Assembly (NCBI GenBank): GCA_023417065.1 | Contig: JAEZGH010000165.1 | Coordinates: 1 to 40,525, forward strand | Length of the DNA: 40,525 bases | From: Bacteroidota bacterium | GTDB taxonomy: Bacteria > Bacteroidota > Bacteroidia > Cytophagales > Cyclobacteriaceae | Direction: 5' to 3' | Shown here: positions 8,934 to 17,238 of the stretch, in pieces | Layout: every line of letters begins with the position of its first letter | Numbering within the stretch: position 1 is the first letter of the stretch | Translations under genes and position numbers: made by a program | Notes under the pieces: model-generated | What the model was told of the DNA's origin: nothing | What the model saw: only the letters and a program-made list of their open reading frames with translations | The model's database searches: none

Positions 8934-11900
8934 TTATAACGTGACGTTTACGGTAAATCCATAAGTTCTGTATGGCGGCACCTGACGGAAACTGAGGTAT
9001 CCATCGGTATTATTGTACAGGTATTCAGGATCGCCATACTTGTTGTCTTTATGGCGGATAATGAATAAATTGTTCCCGACCAGCCCAACGGTTGCCGAAC
9101 GAACTACATTCTGCCATCCCAACGCCGACGCCGGCAACGTGTAAGCAATGCTTAGTTCGCGAAGCTTGAAGAAGTCCGACTTCGCTGCCGTGTTGATCTG
9201 TACCTCACCTTGTTTGCTCCAGAAGGCGCGGCCGCCGCTCGACGTGGTTAATTCCGTGTTGGGCGTATAGACACCAGGCGCTGTTTCAATCACCGAGTTA
9301 GGCCATATAAATGGTTGGCGATTGTATTCAGCCGTTCTCGGATCGGTACCTGCCGCATACATGGCCGGAACGATCTCAGAGTAAAGCCATCCGCCCATGC
9401 GCCAGTCAAACTGCGCAGAAATGCTGAATCCTTTGAATTGAAGGAGTGAGCTGATTCCCATCTGATAGGGCGGCACCAGTGTACCAAGCGTTGTGTTTTC
9501 AGTTGCCACGATAGGATCTCCCGTATTGGCATCGACCACAACGCGGCCTTGAGGATCACGTTTGTAGTCACTCACCTGCAGCGTAGGAAATCGTTCGCCG
9601 ATCACTGCATACGACTGACGGAAGTTGTTAATACTGGTAAGGCCTTCATATAGTTCTTTTACCTGATTGTTGATGTAGGCAAACGTGAAGCCTATATTCC
9701 ATTTCACAGCCGGTGCATCAATCACATCGCCATTAACAACAAGCTCTATGATGTTGTTGGTGAGGCGTCCCGCATTCACACGTGCACTGCTGTATCCGGT
9801 GGCACGGGATGTGGATGCGTTGAAAATCTGACCGCGCGAATCCGAGTACACATAACTTCCCTCAAGGTGGAGGCGGTTATCGAAGAAACTTAATTGAACA
9901 CCCGCTTCAAAAGAAGTAACAAACTCAGGCTTGATATCCGGGTTCGGACTTGTTGAACTTGGAACGAAACCACTTAGTCCTCCGTAAGGAAAACCATTTA
10001 CCTGGGAATAACTGTTGTTCAACTGGTATGGTGAAAGGGTGACGTTACCCGTTTTGTTAAGAGATGCGAAAACTTTTCCATGGGAAAGGAAGGAGCTTTC
10101 CTGCAGTCCTTTGATTGCTTCATTGAATACAAATGACGCGCTCACACCGGGATAGAAGTAAGACCGGTTTTCAGGACTGAGCACCGATACCCAGTCGTTG
10201 CGACCAGTGAATGAAACGAAGAGATAGTTGTTGTAGCCAACTGTCATTTCACCGTACACTGCAGTAGATCGATATTGTGTTAGTGAAGTGCCTCCGGTAA
10301 GTTCACCTATGCGGCTTCCCTGGTTAAAGAGGTCGGAATAAAGAAGATTGCTTGCGCCGATTGTTGTCGTCTTACGTTCGTCGGCGCGCAGGTTGTGACC
10401 GATCAATAGCCATGTCGTGAACTTGTTGAAATCCTTGTTCAGCATTACCATGAGGTCACTGTTCACACGGGTGTATGTATTCGTTCCGTCAGTCACGCTT
10501 CCGTTGGTGTTGCGTGTACCCGGAGCTTCGAATTTCCGTGTGGTGCTGCGCGTTTGTTCGTTGAGGTTGTACAATCCGGTACGTTGAATCAATTTCATCC
10601 ATGGAGCAATCTTGTACTCGAATTCCAGTTTCCCGTTAAGGTTATGTTGCTTGACGTCATCGCGGATGCTTCCAATCAGGAAGTAAGGGTTTCGAAGCCA
10701 GCTTCCCTGACTAGTGAAATAGTTCAACGGGTTACCTGGAGACATCGGATTCTGCCAATCTTTCACCATGTCGAAGTCGAAGTTTGCTGGGTAGCGATAC
10801 GCACCAATCCATGGACCGTCAGGAGTCGTGTTACGGTGGAAGTTTACATAGTTGATATTGTATGAGGTCTTCAGTTTGCCGATTTGACGAGAACCATTGA
10901 AGCGGAAACCTGTGCGACGGCTCTCATCATCGGGAATAACGCCTTTAACAGATACGTTTTGTGCTGACAGGAAGTACGTTGATTTGTCGTTACCTCCGGA
11001 GAATGAAATGTCGTTCTGGACATTCACGCCAGTCTGGAAGAGATTAAGGCGATTATCTTTTGAAGGCGCTGCATATAACAACTGCGGTTGTGATCCGTCA
11101 GGCAATGCCGGGCCAAAATCGCGCATCGTACCGTCGAACTCGGGACCCCACGATTCATATTGCAGGGGATCGTAAACACCGTTGTTGCCCTGCCCATATT
11201 TTGTTTGCGCCGGTGGAAGCAGAAATACGTTCGAGAAGGTAGTTGTATTTGAGAACTGAACCTCGCCACGATCTTCGCGCCCTCTGCGGGTAGTAATCAT
11301 GATGGCTCCGTTAACACCTTCGGAACCATAGAGTGCGGCAGCATTCGCGCCTTTCAATACCGTAATGCTCTCAATATCATTTGGATTGAGTCGACTGATG
11401 GATGGCATCGGCACACCGTCAACAACGTAAAGGGGTTCGTTTGCGCCACGGCCATCGATGCCGGAAGTGCGACTGAGGGAGCGGCTGCCGCGCATATTGA
11501 TCTGTACCTGAGGATCGACTTTACTGTCGTACATATTGATACGTAAGCCGGCTACCTTGCTGGCCATACCGAATATCGGATTGACTGTCCGGCCCTGATT
11601 TAAACGCTTGTTGCTGATAATCTGGGTACCACTGGCTACCTCACGAGCAGAACGCTCGATCCCCAAGGCGCCGGTGACGACAACTTCCTGTAGTAGGTTG
11701 GTATCGAGAGACAGCCTGATTTCCAGATAATTGCTCGTGGAAACGGAGATTTCCTGTGGTTCATAACCTACAAACGAAACAACCAGCGTTTCGCCCTGGT
11801 TGGCTGCAATAGCAAAATTCCCGCTTGCGTCCGCAGTAACGCCACGCGAAGAACCTTTGATAACAATATTGGCACCGGCGAGGGTGGTACCAGCCTCCTC

Positions 11901-12008
11901 GAAAACGCGCCCACGGACGATGTTGTCCTGGGAGAAGCTGGGGATTAGGAACAGGAAAGTGAAAAAGAACGTCAGAATCAACCTTGACTGCGGTAAAATC
12001 CTTATCAT
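8934..12008 (-). CDS. SusC/RagA family TonB-linked outer-membrane transporter
   Basis: A 1024-residue receptor. The order is: signal peptide (about 1-26), a carboxypeptidase-like regulatory domain (VRGRVFEEAGTTLAGANIVI..., about 30-105), a TonB-box-like stretch (LQEVVVTGALG), a plug with PLYVVDGVPMPSISRLNPNDIESITVLKGANAAALYGSEG (about 190-230), and a long barrel ending in a terminal aromatic/hydrophobic strand (YGFTVNVTL). It imports a substrate by TonB/ExbBD energy together with the adjoining SusD. It is the first gene of susC-susD-PepSY and divergent from an AraC regulator only 40 bp away. It is shorter than the pectin SusC in this window, and the two clearly belong to different subfamilies. 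Confidence 0.95.
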   Translation of the reverse strand: MIRILPQSRLILTFFFTFLFLIPSFSQDNIVRGRVFEEAGTTLAGANIVIKGSSRGVTADASGNFAIAANQGETLVVSFVGYEPQEISVSTSNYLEIRLSLDTNLLQEVVVTGALGIERSAREVASGTQIISNKRLNQGRTVNPIFGMASKVAGLRINMYDSKVDPQVQINMRGSRSLSRTSGIDGRGANEPLYVVDGVPMPSISRLNPNDIESITVLKGANAAALYGSEGVNGAIMITTRRGREDRGEVQFSNTTTFSNVFLLPPAQTKYGQGNNGVYDPLQYESWGPEFDGTMRDFGPALPDGSQPQLLYAAPSKDNRLNLFQTGVNVQNDISFSGGNDKSTYFLSAQNVSVKGVIPDDESRRTGFRFNGSRQIGKLKTSYNINYVNFHRNTTPDGPWIGAYRYPANFDFDMVKDWQNPMSPGNPLNYFTSQGSWLRNPYFLIGSIRDDVKQHNLNGKLEFEYKIAPWMKLIQRTGLYNLNEQTRSTTRKFEAPGTRNTNGSVTDGTNTYTRVNSDLMVMLNKDFNKFTTWLLIGHNLRADERKTTTIGASNLLYSDLFNQGSRIGELTGGTSLTQYRSTAVYGEMTVGYNNYLFVSFTGRNDWVSVLSPENRSYFYPGVSASFVFNEAIKGLQESSFLSHGKVFASLNKTGNVTLSPYQLNNSYSQVNGFPYGGLSGFVPSSTSPNPDIKPEFVTSFEAGVQLSFFDNRLHLEGSYVYSDSRGQIFNASTSRATGYSSARVNAGRLTNNIIELVVNGDVIDAPAVKWNIGFTFAYINNQVKELYEGLTSINNFRQSYAVIGERFPTLQVSDYKRDPQGRVVVDANTGDPIVATENTTLGTLVPPYQMGISSLLQFKGFSISAQFDWRMGGWLYSEIVPAMYAAGTDPRTAEYNRQPFIWPNSVIETAPGVYTPNTELTTSSGGRAFWSKQGEVQINTAAKSDFFKLRELSIAYTLPASALGWQNVVRSATVGLVGNNLFIIRHKDNKYGDPEYLYNNTDGYLSFRQVPPYRTYGFTVNVTL

Positions 12009-12048
12009 TGTTTTTAATTAGATTGATTTTAAATAGAGTGCAAGATTA

Positions 12049-13104
12049 ATGGCATTCGGGGATTCTGAGGTAACGAAATCGGGAAATCAAGTGACGCAAA
12101 AAGGAGTTTCTAACGGGGAGCGTTATTCGGACGACATCAGGGAGTGGTCCGTCACGCAGGAAATCCCCGGGGAATTTGCCGTTGAAGCGGGTTTGATAAG
12201 TCGAAAGATGACGTTTTCAGGTTCTCAAAATGGCCTGATCAATGCCAAATATGCATTTTTCGACGCATTTCTGGTTTCCCAGACCGAAATCCATCTTAAG
12301 GAAGAGACCACGTCCGACTTTCGGGATTCCGGGCAGACCATGGGGTTGTTTTTTAATCTTGCGGGAAGCCATGCATTTGAAGGTGCCGACGACGACAAGT
12401 TCTTGGCGCCCGGCCAGCATATTATATATTATACGAGTGGCTTTACCGACAGGCTAGCGTTGTATCCTGAGGGGGGCCATCTGCAAGTATTGGAGATCAA
12501 TATGCCCGTAAGCTATTATTCCCAGCTTTTCGGCCACTACTCCAGACAACAGGAACAATTCATTGAATCTATCCTTGGCGGAAAGCAAAATCACCTCCAA
12601 TTGGGAGCCTTCCAGATGACCGTGCCGATGAAATGGTTGATTAACTCCATTCAACGCTGCACACGTACAGGATTGCTGAAGCGCCTCTTTCTTGAAGCCA
12701 AAGTACTCGAATTGTTGATGTTACAGGTCGAGCAATCGGAGTTACCGGTTGTCGATCGGCAGGAGCGCGTATCGCGAAATGCTGAAGTCGACGCCATTTA
12801 CGATGCGAAAACGATCATTGAGAAGTCGATCAACAATCCCCCATCCATCCGTGAACTTGCCAGGCTTGTGGGATTGAACGAGTTCAGTCTGAAAAAAGGC
12901 TTCCGCGACACGTTCCAGACCACCATTTACGGATATGTGAATGAATTAAAGATGGAACAGGCGCGCCAACTGATCCTCGAAGGCAACAAGTCCATCCACG
13001 AGATCGCGTCTCTTGCGGGATATAAGAATCCACAGCACTTCACGGTAGCGTTCAAGAAGTATTTCGGTTATCTGCCGAGTAAATTGCGTACCACGCATAA
13101 CTAA
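12049..13104 (+). CDS. AraC family transcriptional regulator (PchR-like layout)
   Basis: A 351-residue regulator. The C-terminal AraC double helix-turn-helix spans about residues 262-348 (SIRELARLVGLNEFSLKKGF, then SIHEIASLAGYKNPQHFTVAFKKYFG). The N-terminal 240 residues show a beta-rich ligand-binding part (TMGLFFNLAGSHAFEG, APGQHIIYYTSGF, LQVLEINMPVSYYSQLF), similar in style to PchR-type regulators of siderophore uptake. It is divergent from the susC-susD-PepSY operon across 40 bp, so it most likely controls that operon. The intervening 40 bp are AT-rich and must contain overlapping promoter elements. The ligand is unknown; a metallophore is one reasonable guess. Confidence 0.88.
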   Translation: MAFGDSEVTKSGNQVTQKGVSNGERYSDDIREWSVTQEIPGEFAVEAGLISRKMTFSGSQNGLINAKYAFFDAFLVSQTEIHLKEETTSDFRDSGQTMGLFFNLAGSHAFEGADDDKFLAPGQHIIYYTSGFTDRLALYPEGGHLQVLEINMPVSYYSQLFGHYSRQQEQFIESILGGKQNHLQLGAFQMTVPMKWLINSIQRCTRTGLLKRLFLEAKVLELLMLQVEQSELPVVDRQERVSRNAEVDAIYDAKTIIEKSINNPPSIRELARLVGLNEFSLKKGFRDTFQTTIYGYVNELKMEQARQLILEGNKSIHEIASLAGYKNPQHFTVAFKKYFGYLPSKLRTTHN

Positions 13105-13128
13105 GGTCGATTGAAGAATTAAGAGAGG

Positions 13129-13189
13129 AAAGACCTTTCCGAGGGATCAACTGTCAGTTATGCCCCATAACGCACATCAAAAGGTCTTT
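13129..13189. repeat. Nested inverted repeat (cruciform-like), possible 3' structure of the AraC transcript
   Basis: The outer arms AAAGACCTTT (13129-13138) and AAAGGTCTTT (13180-13189) are perfectly complementary. An inner perfect hairpin, GTTATG-CCC-CATAAC, lies at 13157-13171. There is no long T tract after the outer arm, so it is at best an atypical terminator for the AraC gene. It could also be a structured RNA element or a binding site. Confidence 0.45.
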
Positions 13190-13228
13190 GAACAAACATA
13201 GACACTTAAGGTGCACGCGTCAATGGCA

Positions 13229-13270
13229 GTCTGGAAAACCAGACATGCAGGTATGTCTGGTTCTCCAGAC
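13229..13270. repeat. Tandem palindromes GTCTGG-N4-CCAGAC
   Basis: Two copies of GTCTGG-N4-CCAGAC sit at 13229-13244 and 13255-13270, separated by 10 bp. The whole 42-bp block is also a larger near-perfect inverted repeat (18-bp arms 13229-13246 and 13253-13270, one mismatched pair, 6-bp loop). This could be a REP-like element, a paired operator or a bidirectional transcription stop. No other copy was noticed in the window. Confidence 0.6.
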
Positions 13271-13484
13271 GTTTATGATAAAAAGTTTTTTAGATGGTCT
13301 ATACGATTGCGCCTGCCCTGCTTTCACCTCATCCTTCTACAATACCTTTTCGTGAGGGAACCAGGACATAGAAATAATGATCAACCACTAATCCGATTCG
13401 TTCCTCCGGAAACGACGCGTGGGCTATCGGTTGAAGAAAGTGAGAGTAAATGAATCGTTCGATGTATTCTGTCTCCGTGAGGTC

Positions 13485-13901
13485 CTATAATTTGAAGGCC
13501 TGGCGTGCAGTGAGTTTCCAGCTGTTGCCCTCCTTGAACCACACGAGCAGCACGCCGATGGCAACAGTTCCGGGTTGTTTGCCCTTGTCGTGAGTCTTGC
13601 CCGTGAGCTTGTGCCGTACGAGGGCCATGTCCCCAATCACCTCAATCGTCTGATCGTCGAACGCCAGCTCTGTGAAGTCAGATTCGCCAGTGACAAGCGC
13701 ATTTATGAACGCTGCCTTATCTTCTATTTTCCCGCTGGAATGGCCGTAGCTTAACTTTGCATGCGCAAGTTTATCAAGCGCCGCCTTATCTGCATGAAGC
13801 ATTGCCTCGCGGAGATTCTCCACAGCGGCAGCTACATCGCTATTCTGTGCGTATACCATCGAGCTCGTTAAAATGAGTAGGAAAAGAATTACAGTCTTCA
13901 T
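13485..13901 (-). CDS. Secreted DUF4440 / NTF2-like small protein
   Basis: A 138-residue protein with a clear signal peptide (MKTVILFLLILTSSMVYAQ), followed by a single SnoaL/NTF2-like alpha+beta domain of the DUF4440 type. It opens with an N-terminal helix (VAAAVENLREAMLHADKAALDKL), then LSYGHSSGKIEDKAAFINAL, then strands VIGDMALVRHKLTGK and IGVLLVWFKEGNSWKLTARQAFKL. Domains of this type bind small ligands or act as simple enzymes, but nothing fixes the role here. It is the first gene downstream of the ExuT-like transporter on the same strand, 175 bp away with hairpins between, so it is probably an independent unit rather than part of the pectin pathway. Confidence 0.82.
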   Translation of the reverse strand: MKTVILFLLILTSSMVYAQNSDVAAAVENLREAMLHADKAALDKLAHAKLSYGHSSGKIEDKAAFINALVTGESDFTELAFDDQTIEVIGDMALVRHKLTGKTHDKGKQPGTVAIGVLLVWFKEGNSWKLTARQAFKL

Positions 13902-14012
13902 GAGGGTGATGTTTGGGTTTCAATGTTCAAGCGTCATCTTCAAAGGTATCAGGTTACAAGGGTGGATAGAAGCACCCCTGTATCCCAATCCAAAAACTTA
14001 CAAATTAAACGC

Positions 14013-14038
14013 GGTACTGGCAAATAGCGCACAGTACC
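14013..14038 (-). terminator. Hairpin downstream of the hexuronate transporter, possible weak terminator
   Basis: Perfect 7-bp arms GGTACTG (14013-14019) and CAGTACC (14032-14038) flank a 12-nt loop, 39-64 bp past the exuT stop. On the minus strand the stem is followed by GCGTTTAATTTG rather than a solid T tract, so termination would be weak. A second small stem (GGGTG/CACCC, 13960-13977) lies further on. Confidence 0.35.
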
Positions 14039-14076
14039 AAAACTAACTCAAAACACATTGCAAAGATTACTTTCCG

Positions 14077-15372
14077 TTATTTTTTCATCTTCACTGGCTC
14101 CAGGCTTGGTACTAACAGATGGTGAATAACAAACGCTACAAGATAGGCAAAAGCACATATTGCAAAAAGAATTCCATACCCGGCGGTGATGTTTCCCGCT
14201 TCCGCAAATCGGTCAAGCATCTTGCCGCAATAGATCGGGAAGTACATCCCGCCCAGTGCCCCCGCAAGTCCACCCATACCAATTACAGATGCCACGGCAT
14301 ACTTAGGGAACATATCGGATACTGTTGTAAACAGGTTCGCTGACCACGCCTGGTGGGCAGAACCTGCAAGAGCGATGATCAGCACAGCTGTCCAATCACC
14401 AACCGATGTAACTGCAAATATCGGGAGAACGAGTACAGCGAATAACAACATCCCCGTTTTACGGGCTCTGGTAATAGACCATCCCGATTTATTCAGGTAG
14501 CCGGTAAACCAGCCTCCGACAATACTCAGGATCGTGATGATGAAATAAATAGTAACGAGGTGCACCCAGCTTTCCTTGATATGCAAACCACGTGTTGACG
14601 AGAAATAATCCGGCAACCAGATCAGGAAGAACCACCAAACAGGATCGGTTATGAATTTTGCTGTGATGAAAGACCACGTTTGGCGGTATTTAAGAAGATC
14701 AAGCCACGATGGCTTTTTCTCTGGCGCGGGCTCCTCGGCATCGCTGTTGATCAGATCGTACTCCGCTTTACTGAGACGCTTGATTCTTTCAGGCACATCA
14801 TAAAACGGAAGCCAGAGCAACAACCATAGGAATCCCACAACACCTGCTCCGATAAAAGCCATTTCCCATCCGAATGTAAGCGCAACCCAAGGTACAAGCG
14901 CAGGTGCTGCAATTGCCCCCACGTTGGTACCCGCGTTGAAGATACTCGTTGCCAGGGCCCGCTCTCGTTTCGGAAACCACAGCGCCGTAGCCTTGATCGC
15001 TGACGGGAAGTTTCCGCCTTCGCCAAGTCCCAATGACATGCGCGCAATGGTAAATCCTTTGACGGTGGACACCAGACCGTGCCCCAGAGCAGCAAGGCTC
15101 CATGCGGCTATCGAAACAGCATAGCCTATTTTAGTACCAAACCTGTCGACAAACCATCCGAAAAACAGCAGACCTATTCCATAGGCACCCTGGAAAGCCG
15201 AGTTTACAATACCATACTCTTCGTTAGTCCAGCCAAGTTCAACATCCAGAATCGGCTTGATCAACGCCAGGATCTGCCTGTCGATGTAATTGATAGTTGT
15301 CGCAAAAAAGAGCAACGCACAAATTACCCATCGGTAATTTGTGATTTTCTGGTCTAGCTTTTCAGTTTGCAC
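14077..15372 (-). CDS. exuT: MFS hexuronate transporter, ExuT-like
   Basis: A 431-residue protein of the major facilitator superfamily with about 12 hydrophobic segments. Features of the anion:cation symporter/ExuT branch are the INYIDRQ motif in helix 1 (residues 27-32), DRFGTKIGY in the loop after helix 2 (residues 76-84), and ARMSLGLGEGGNFPSAIKATALWFPKRERALATSIFNAGTNVGA. It probably imports galacturonate or glucuronate by proton symport across the inner membrane. It is the last gene in the run aldolase paralogue-kdgK-kdgA-exuT on the minus strand, 48 bp after kdgA. The substrate is inferred from family and neighbours, which all process hexuronate-derived KDG. Confidence 0.88.
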   Translation of the reverse strand: MQTEKLDQKITNYRWVICALLFFATTINYIDRQILALIKPILDVELGWTNEEYGIVNSAFQGAYGIGLLFFGWFVDRFGTKIGYAVSIAAWSLAALGHGLVSTVKGFTIARMSLGLGEGGNFPSAIKATALWFPKRERALATSIFNAGTNVGAIAAPALVPWVALTFGWEMAFIGAGVVGFLWLLLWLPFYDVPERIKRLSKAEYDLINSDAEEPAPEKKPSWLDLLKYRQTWSFITAKFITDPVWWFFLIWLPDYFSSTRGLHIKESWVHLVTIYFIITILSIVGGWFTGYLNKSGWSITRARKTGMLLFAVLVLPIFAVTSVGDWTAVLIIALAGSAHQAWSANLFTTVSDMFPKYAVASVIGMGGLAGALGGMYFPIYCGKMLDRFAEAGNITAGYGILFAICAFAYLVAFVIHHLLVPSLEPVKMKK

Positions 15373-15420
15373 GCGTCGTGGTTTTGAAATTGAATATTCT
15401 TATTTTTCTGAAAAGTATTC

Positions 15421-16086
15421 CTACTTCTTCAGGGACTCAATGATTTTCATTGCAGATCTCACTTTTTCTTCAAGTTCTTTCCATTGTTTTCCATTGATCA
15501 TCTCCTTGGTAAACAGCTGAGAACCCATGCCAACACAGATGACCCCAGCGTTGAACCATGCGCCGAGATTTTGTTCGGTAGGCTCAACTCCTCCTGTAGG
15601 CATGAGTTGCAACCCTGGGACTACTGGCATAACGGCAGACACGAAACCGGGACCAAGTACTGAACCCGGGAAAACTTTAATCACTTCTGCGCCGTGATTT
15701 TTTCCTGTTACGATTTCTGTCAGTGTCGCGCAACCCGGAACCCACATTACATCAGCCTTGCGACATGTCTCTGCCATCTCAGTGTTTAGAATAGGTGACA
15801 CGATGAAATGCGCTCCAGCCTCGATAAACTTCTGTGCTGTAGCACTGTCCATAATTGTTCCAATACCGAGAATCAGGTCGTTATATTGTTCAATGTGTTT
15901 GAGGAGCTGGACGAATACGTCGTAGGCATTGCCACCGCGATTGGTAAACTCGAAGATGCGCACGCCACCTTTGTAAGCGGCGTCGATAACGCCTTTTGCA
16001 ACGTCAACATCGGGATGATAAAACACGGGAATCATACCCGTGCTTTTCATCGTATCCTGAACTTGTGGTTTTGTGAATTTTGCCAT
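15421..16086 (-). CDS. kdgA: 2-dehydro-3-deoxy-6-phosphogluconate (KDPG) aldolase
   Basis: A 221-residue class I aldolase of the Eda family. It splits KDPG into pyruvate and glyceraldehyde-3-phosphate, the last step of uronate breakdown. The Schiff-base Lys137 is in AEVIKVFPG and the catalytic Glu46 in IFEFTNRGG, aligning with Lys133 and Glu45 of the E. coli enzyme. GCATLTEI and the phosphate-binding PTGGV and VGMGSQLF segments are intact. The start is the ATG at 16086. It lies 12 bp downstream of the KDG kinase gene, so the two steps are co-expressed. The annotation as functional aldolase is firm. Confidence 0.95.
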   Translation of the reverse strand: MAKFTKPQVQDTMKSTGMIPVFYHPDVDVAKGVIDAAYKGGVRIFEFTNRGGNAYDVFVQLLKHIEQYNDLILGIGTIMDSATAQKFIEAGAHFIVSPILNTEMAETCRKADVMWVPGCATLTEIVTGKNHGAEVIKVFPGSVLGPGFVSAVMPVVPGLQLMPTGGVEPTEQNLGAWFNAGVICVGMGSQLFTKEMINGKQWKELEEKVRSAMKIIESLKK

Positions 16087-16098
16087 ACCCGATTCTTA

Positions 16099-17133
16099 TT
16101 AGCGTGATACCCTTCCTGATGCGTCACCCTTCATCAGTTTTTCAACTTCATCAACAGTTACGAGATTGAAGTCACCTTTAATCGTGTGTTTCAGGCACGA
16201 TGCAGCTACGGCGAAGTTCAACGCCTTTTGATCATCCTGCGGATATTTGATTAACCCGTAAATCAATCCGCCCATGAAGGAGTCTCCCCCACCAACACGG
16301 TCTACGATGTGCGTAATCTGATAGGTAGGAGCCTGGAACAATTCCTTGCCGTTCCACAGTACCCCAGACCAGGTATTATGACTTGCGCTGATTGAGCCGC
16401 GCAGAGTAATGATAACGCGTTTTGCTTTCGGGAAGCGTCTCATTAGCTGCTGACCAACGGATTCAAAGGCAGCACCATCAACGTGGCCAGCTGTTACATC
16501 GACACCTTCAGGTTTGATGCCAAATACCATGTCAGCGTCTTCTTCATTTCCCAGGATTACGTCGCAATGCTGAACCAGTCCCTCCATTACTTCGCCAGCG
16601 GACTTACCCCACTTCCAAAGCTTGTTTCTATAGTTGAGGTCAGTTGAAATCGTAAGTCCCCTCTTTTCTGCCACCTGGCATGCTTCGAGACACGCTTCCG
16701 CCGCGCCTTGAGACACTGATGGCGTAATTCCTGTCCAGTGAAACCACGAAGCGCCGTGAAACACCTTGTCCCAGTCAATAACGCCTTTCTTCAGCTCTGC
16801 GAATGAGCTGTGTGCGCGATCGTAGACCACTTTGCTGGCGCGGCTTACGGCACCACTTTCAAGGAAGTAAATTCCAATGCGATCTCCTCCGCGATGAATC
16901 CATTCTGTATTGACATTGTGTTTGCGCAGCGTTGCTATGGCAGCTTCACCGATGTCGTTCTTCGGAAGGCTTGTGACAAAGGCGGCATCCAGACCATAGT
17001 TTGCAAGCGAAACCGCTACGTTGGCTTCGCCGCCACCAAACGTTGCTTCGTATTCGGTGGCTTGTGAGAAACGCAAAAATTCCGGTGTTGCAAGTCGAAG
17101 CATGATTTCACCGAAGGTTACTACTTTAGTCAT
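16099..17133 (-). CDS. kdgK: 2-dehydro-3-deoxygluconate (KDG) kinase, PfkB family
   Basis: A 344-residue PfkB-type sugar kinase. The N-terminal signature FGGGEANVAVSLANYG is at residues 32-47. The C-terminal ATP/anion-hole motif DRVGGGDSFMGGLIYG contains the catalytic Asp284. It phosphorylates KDG with ATP to KDPG, which the adjacent KdgA cleaves. Substrate specificity is inferred from this pairing and from the surrounding uronate genes; PfkB sequences alone do not settle it. It is followed by kdgA after 12 bp and preceded by the degenerate aldolase gene (105-bp gap, in which no clear operator was found). Confidence 0.93.
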   Translation of the reverse strand: MTKVVTFGEIMLRLATPEFLRFSQATEYEATFGGGEANVAVSLANYGLDAAFVTSLPKNDIGEAAIATLRKHNVNTEWIHRGGDRIGIYFLESGAVSRASKVVYDRAHSSFAELKKGVIDWDKVFHGASWFHWTGITPSVSQGAAEACLEACQVAEKRGLTISTDLNYRNKLWKWGKSAGEVMEGLVQHCDVILGNEEDADMVFGIKPEGVDVTAGHVDGAAFESVGQQLMRRFPKAKRVIITLRGSISASHNTWSGVLWNGKELFQAPTYQITHIVDRVGGGDSFMGGLIYGLIKYPQDDQKALNFAVAASCLKHTIKGDFNLVTVDEVEKLMKGDASGRVSR

Positions 17134-17238
17134 AAAAGGTTTAAAAGTTTAAGATCGTATTATTTGCCTGTTTTAGTTTCGTCGGTTCGTTCAACCATTC
17201 GGCGGAATAGGGCCCAGACGCAATAATTGTTCTCCAAA

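Larger units (their letters stand above)
13105..13484. other. 380-bp gene-free interval with inverted repeats
   Basis: The interval lies between the AraC gene and the converging DUF4440 gene. The first half holds two inverted-repeat structures (13129-13189 and 13229-13270, listed separately). From about 13271 to 13484 I see no gene, hairpin or recognisable site. An 80-codon open frame at 13211-13453 has no family features and runs through the palindromes, so it is not called. Confidence 0.7.

Noticed and set aside
13211..13453. 80-codon open frame in the gap after the AraC gene
   Set aside because: It runs through the palindromic repeats and has no protein family features or plausible leader.
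17220..17231. GCAATAATTGTT upstream of kdgK as a further LacI operator
   Set aside because: Only the left part fits the consensus core and the central CG is missing. kdgK can be served by the operator upstream of the aldolase paralogue.
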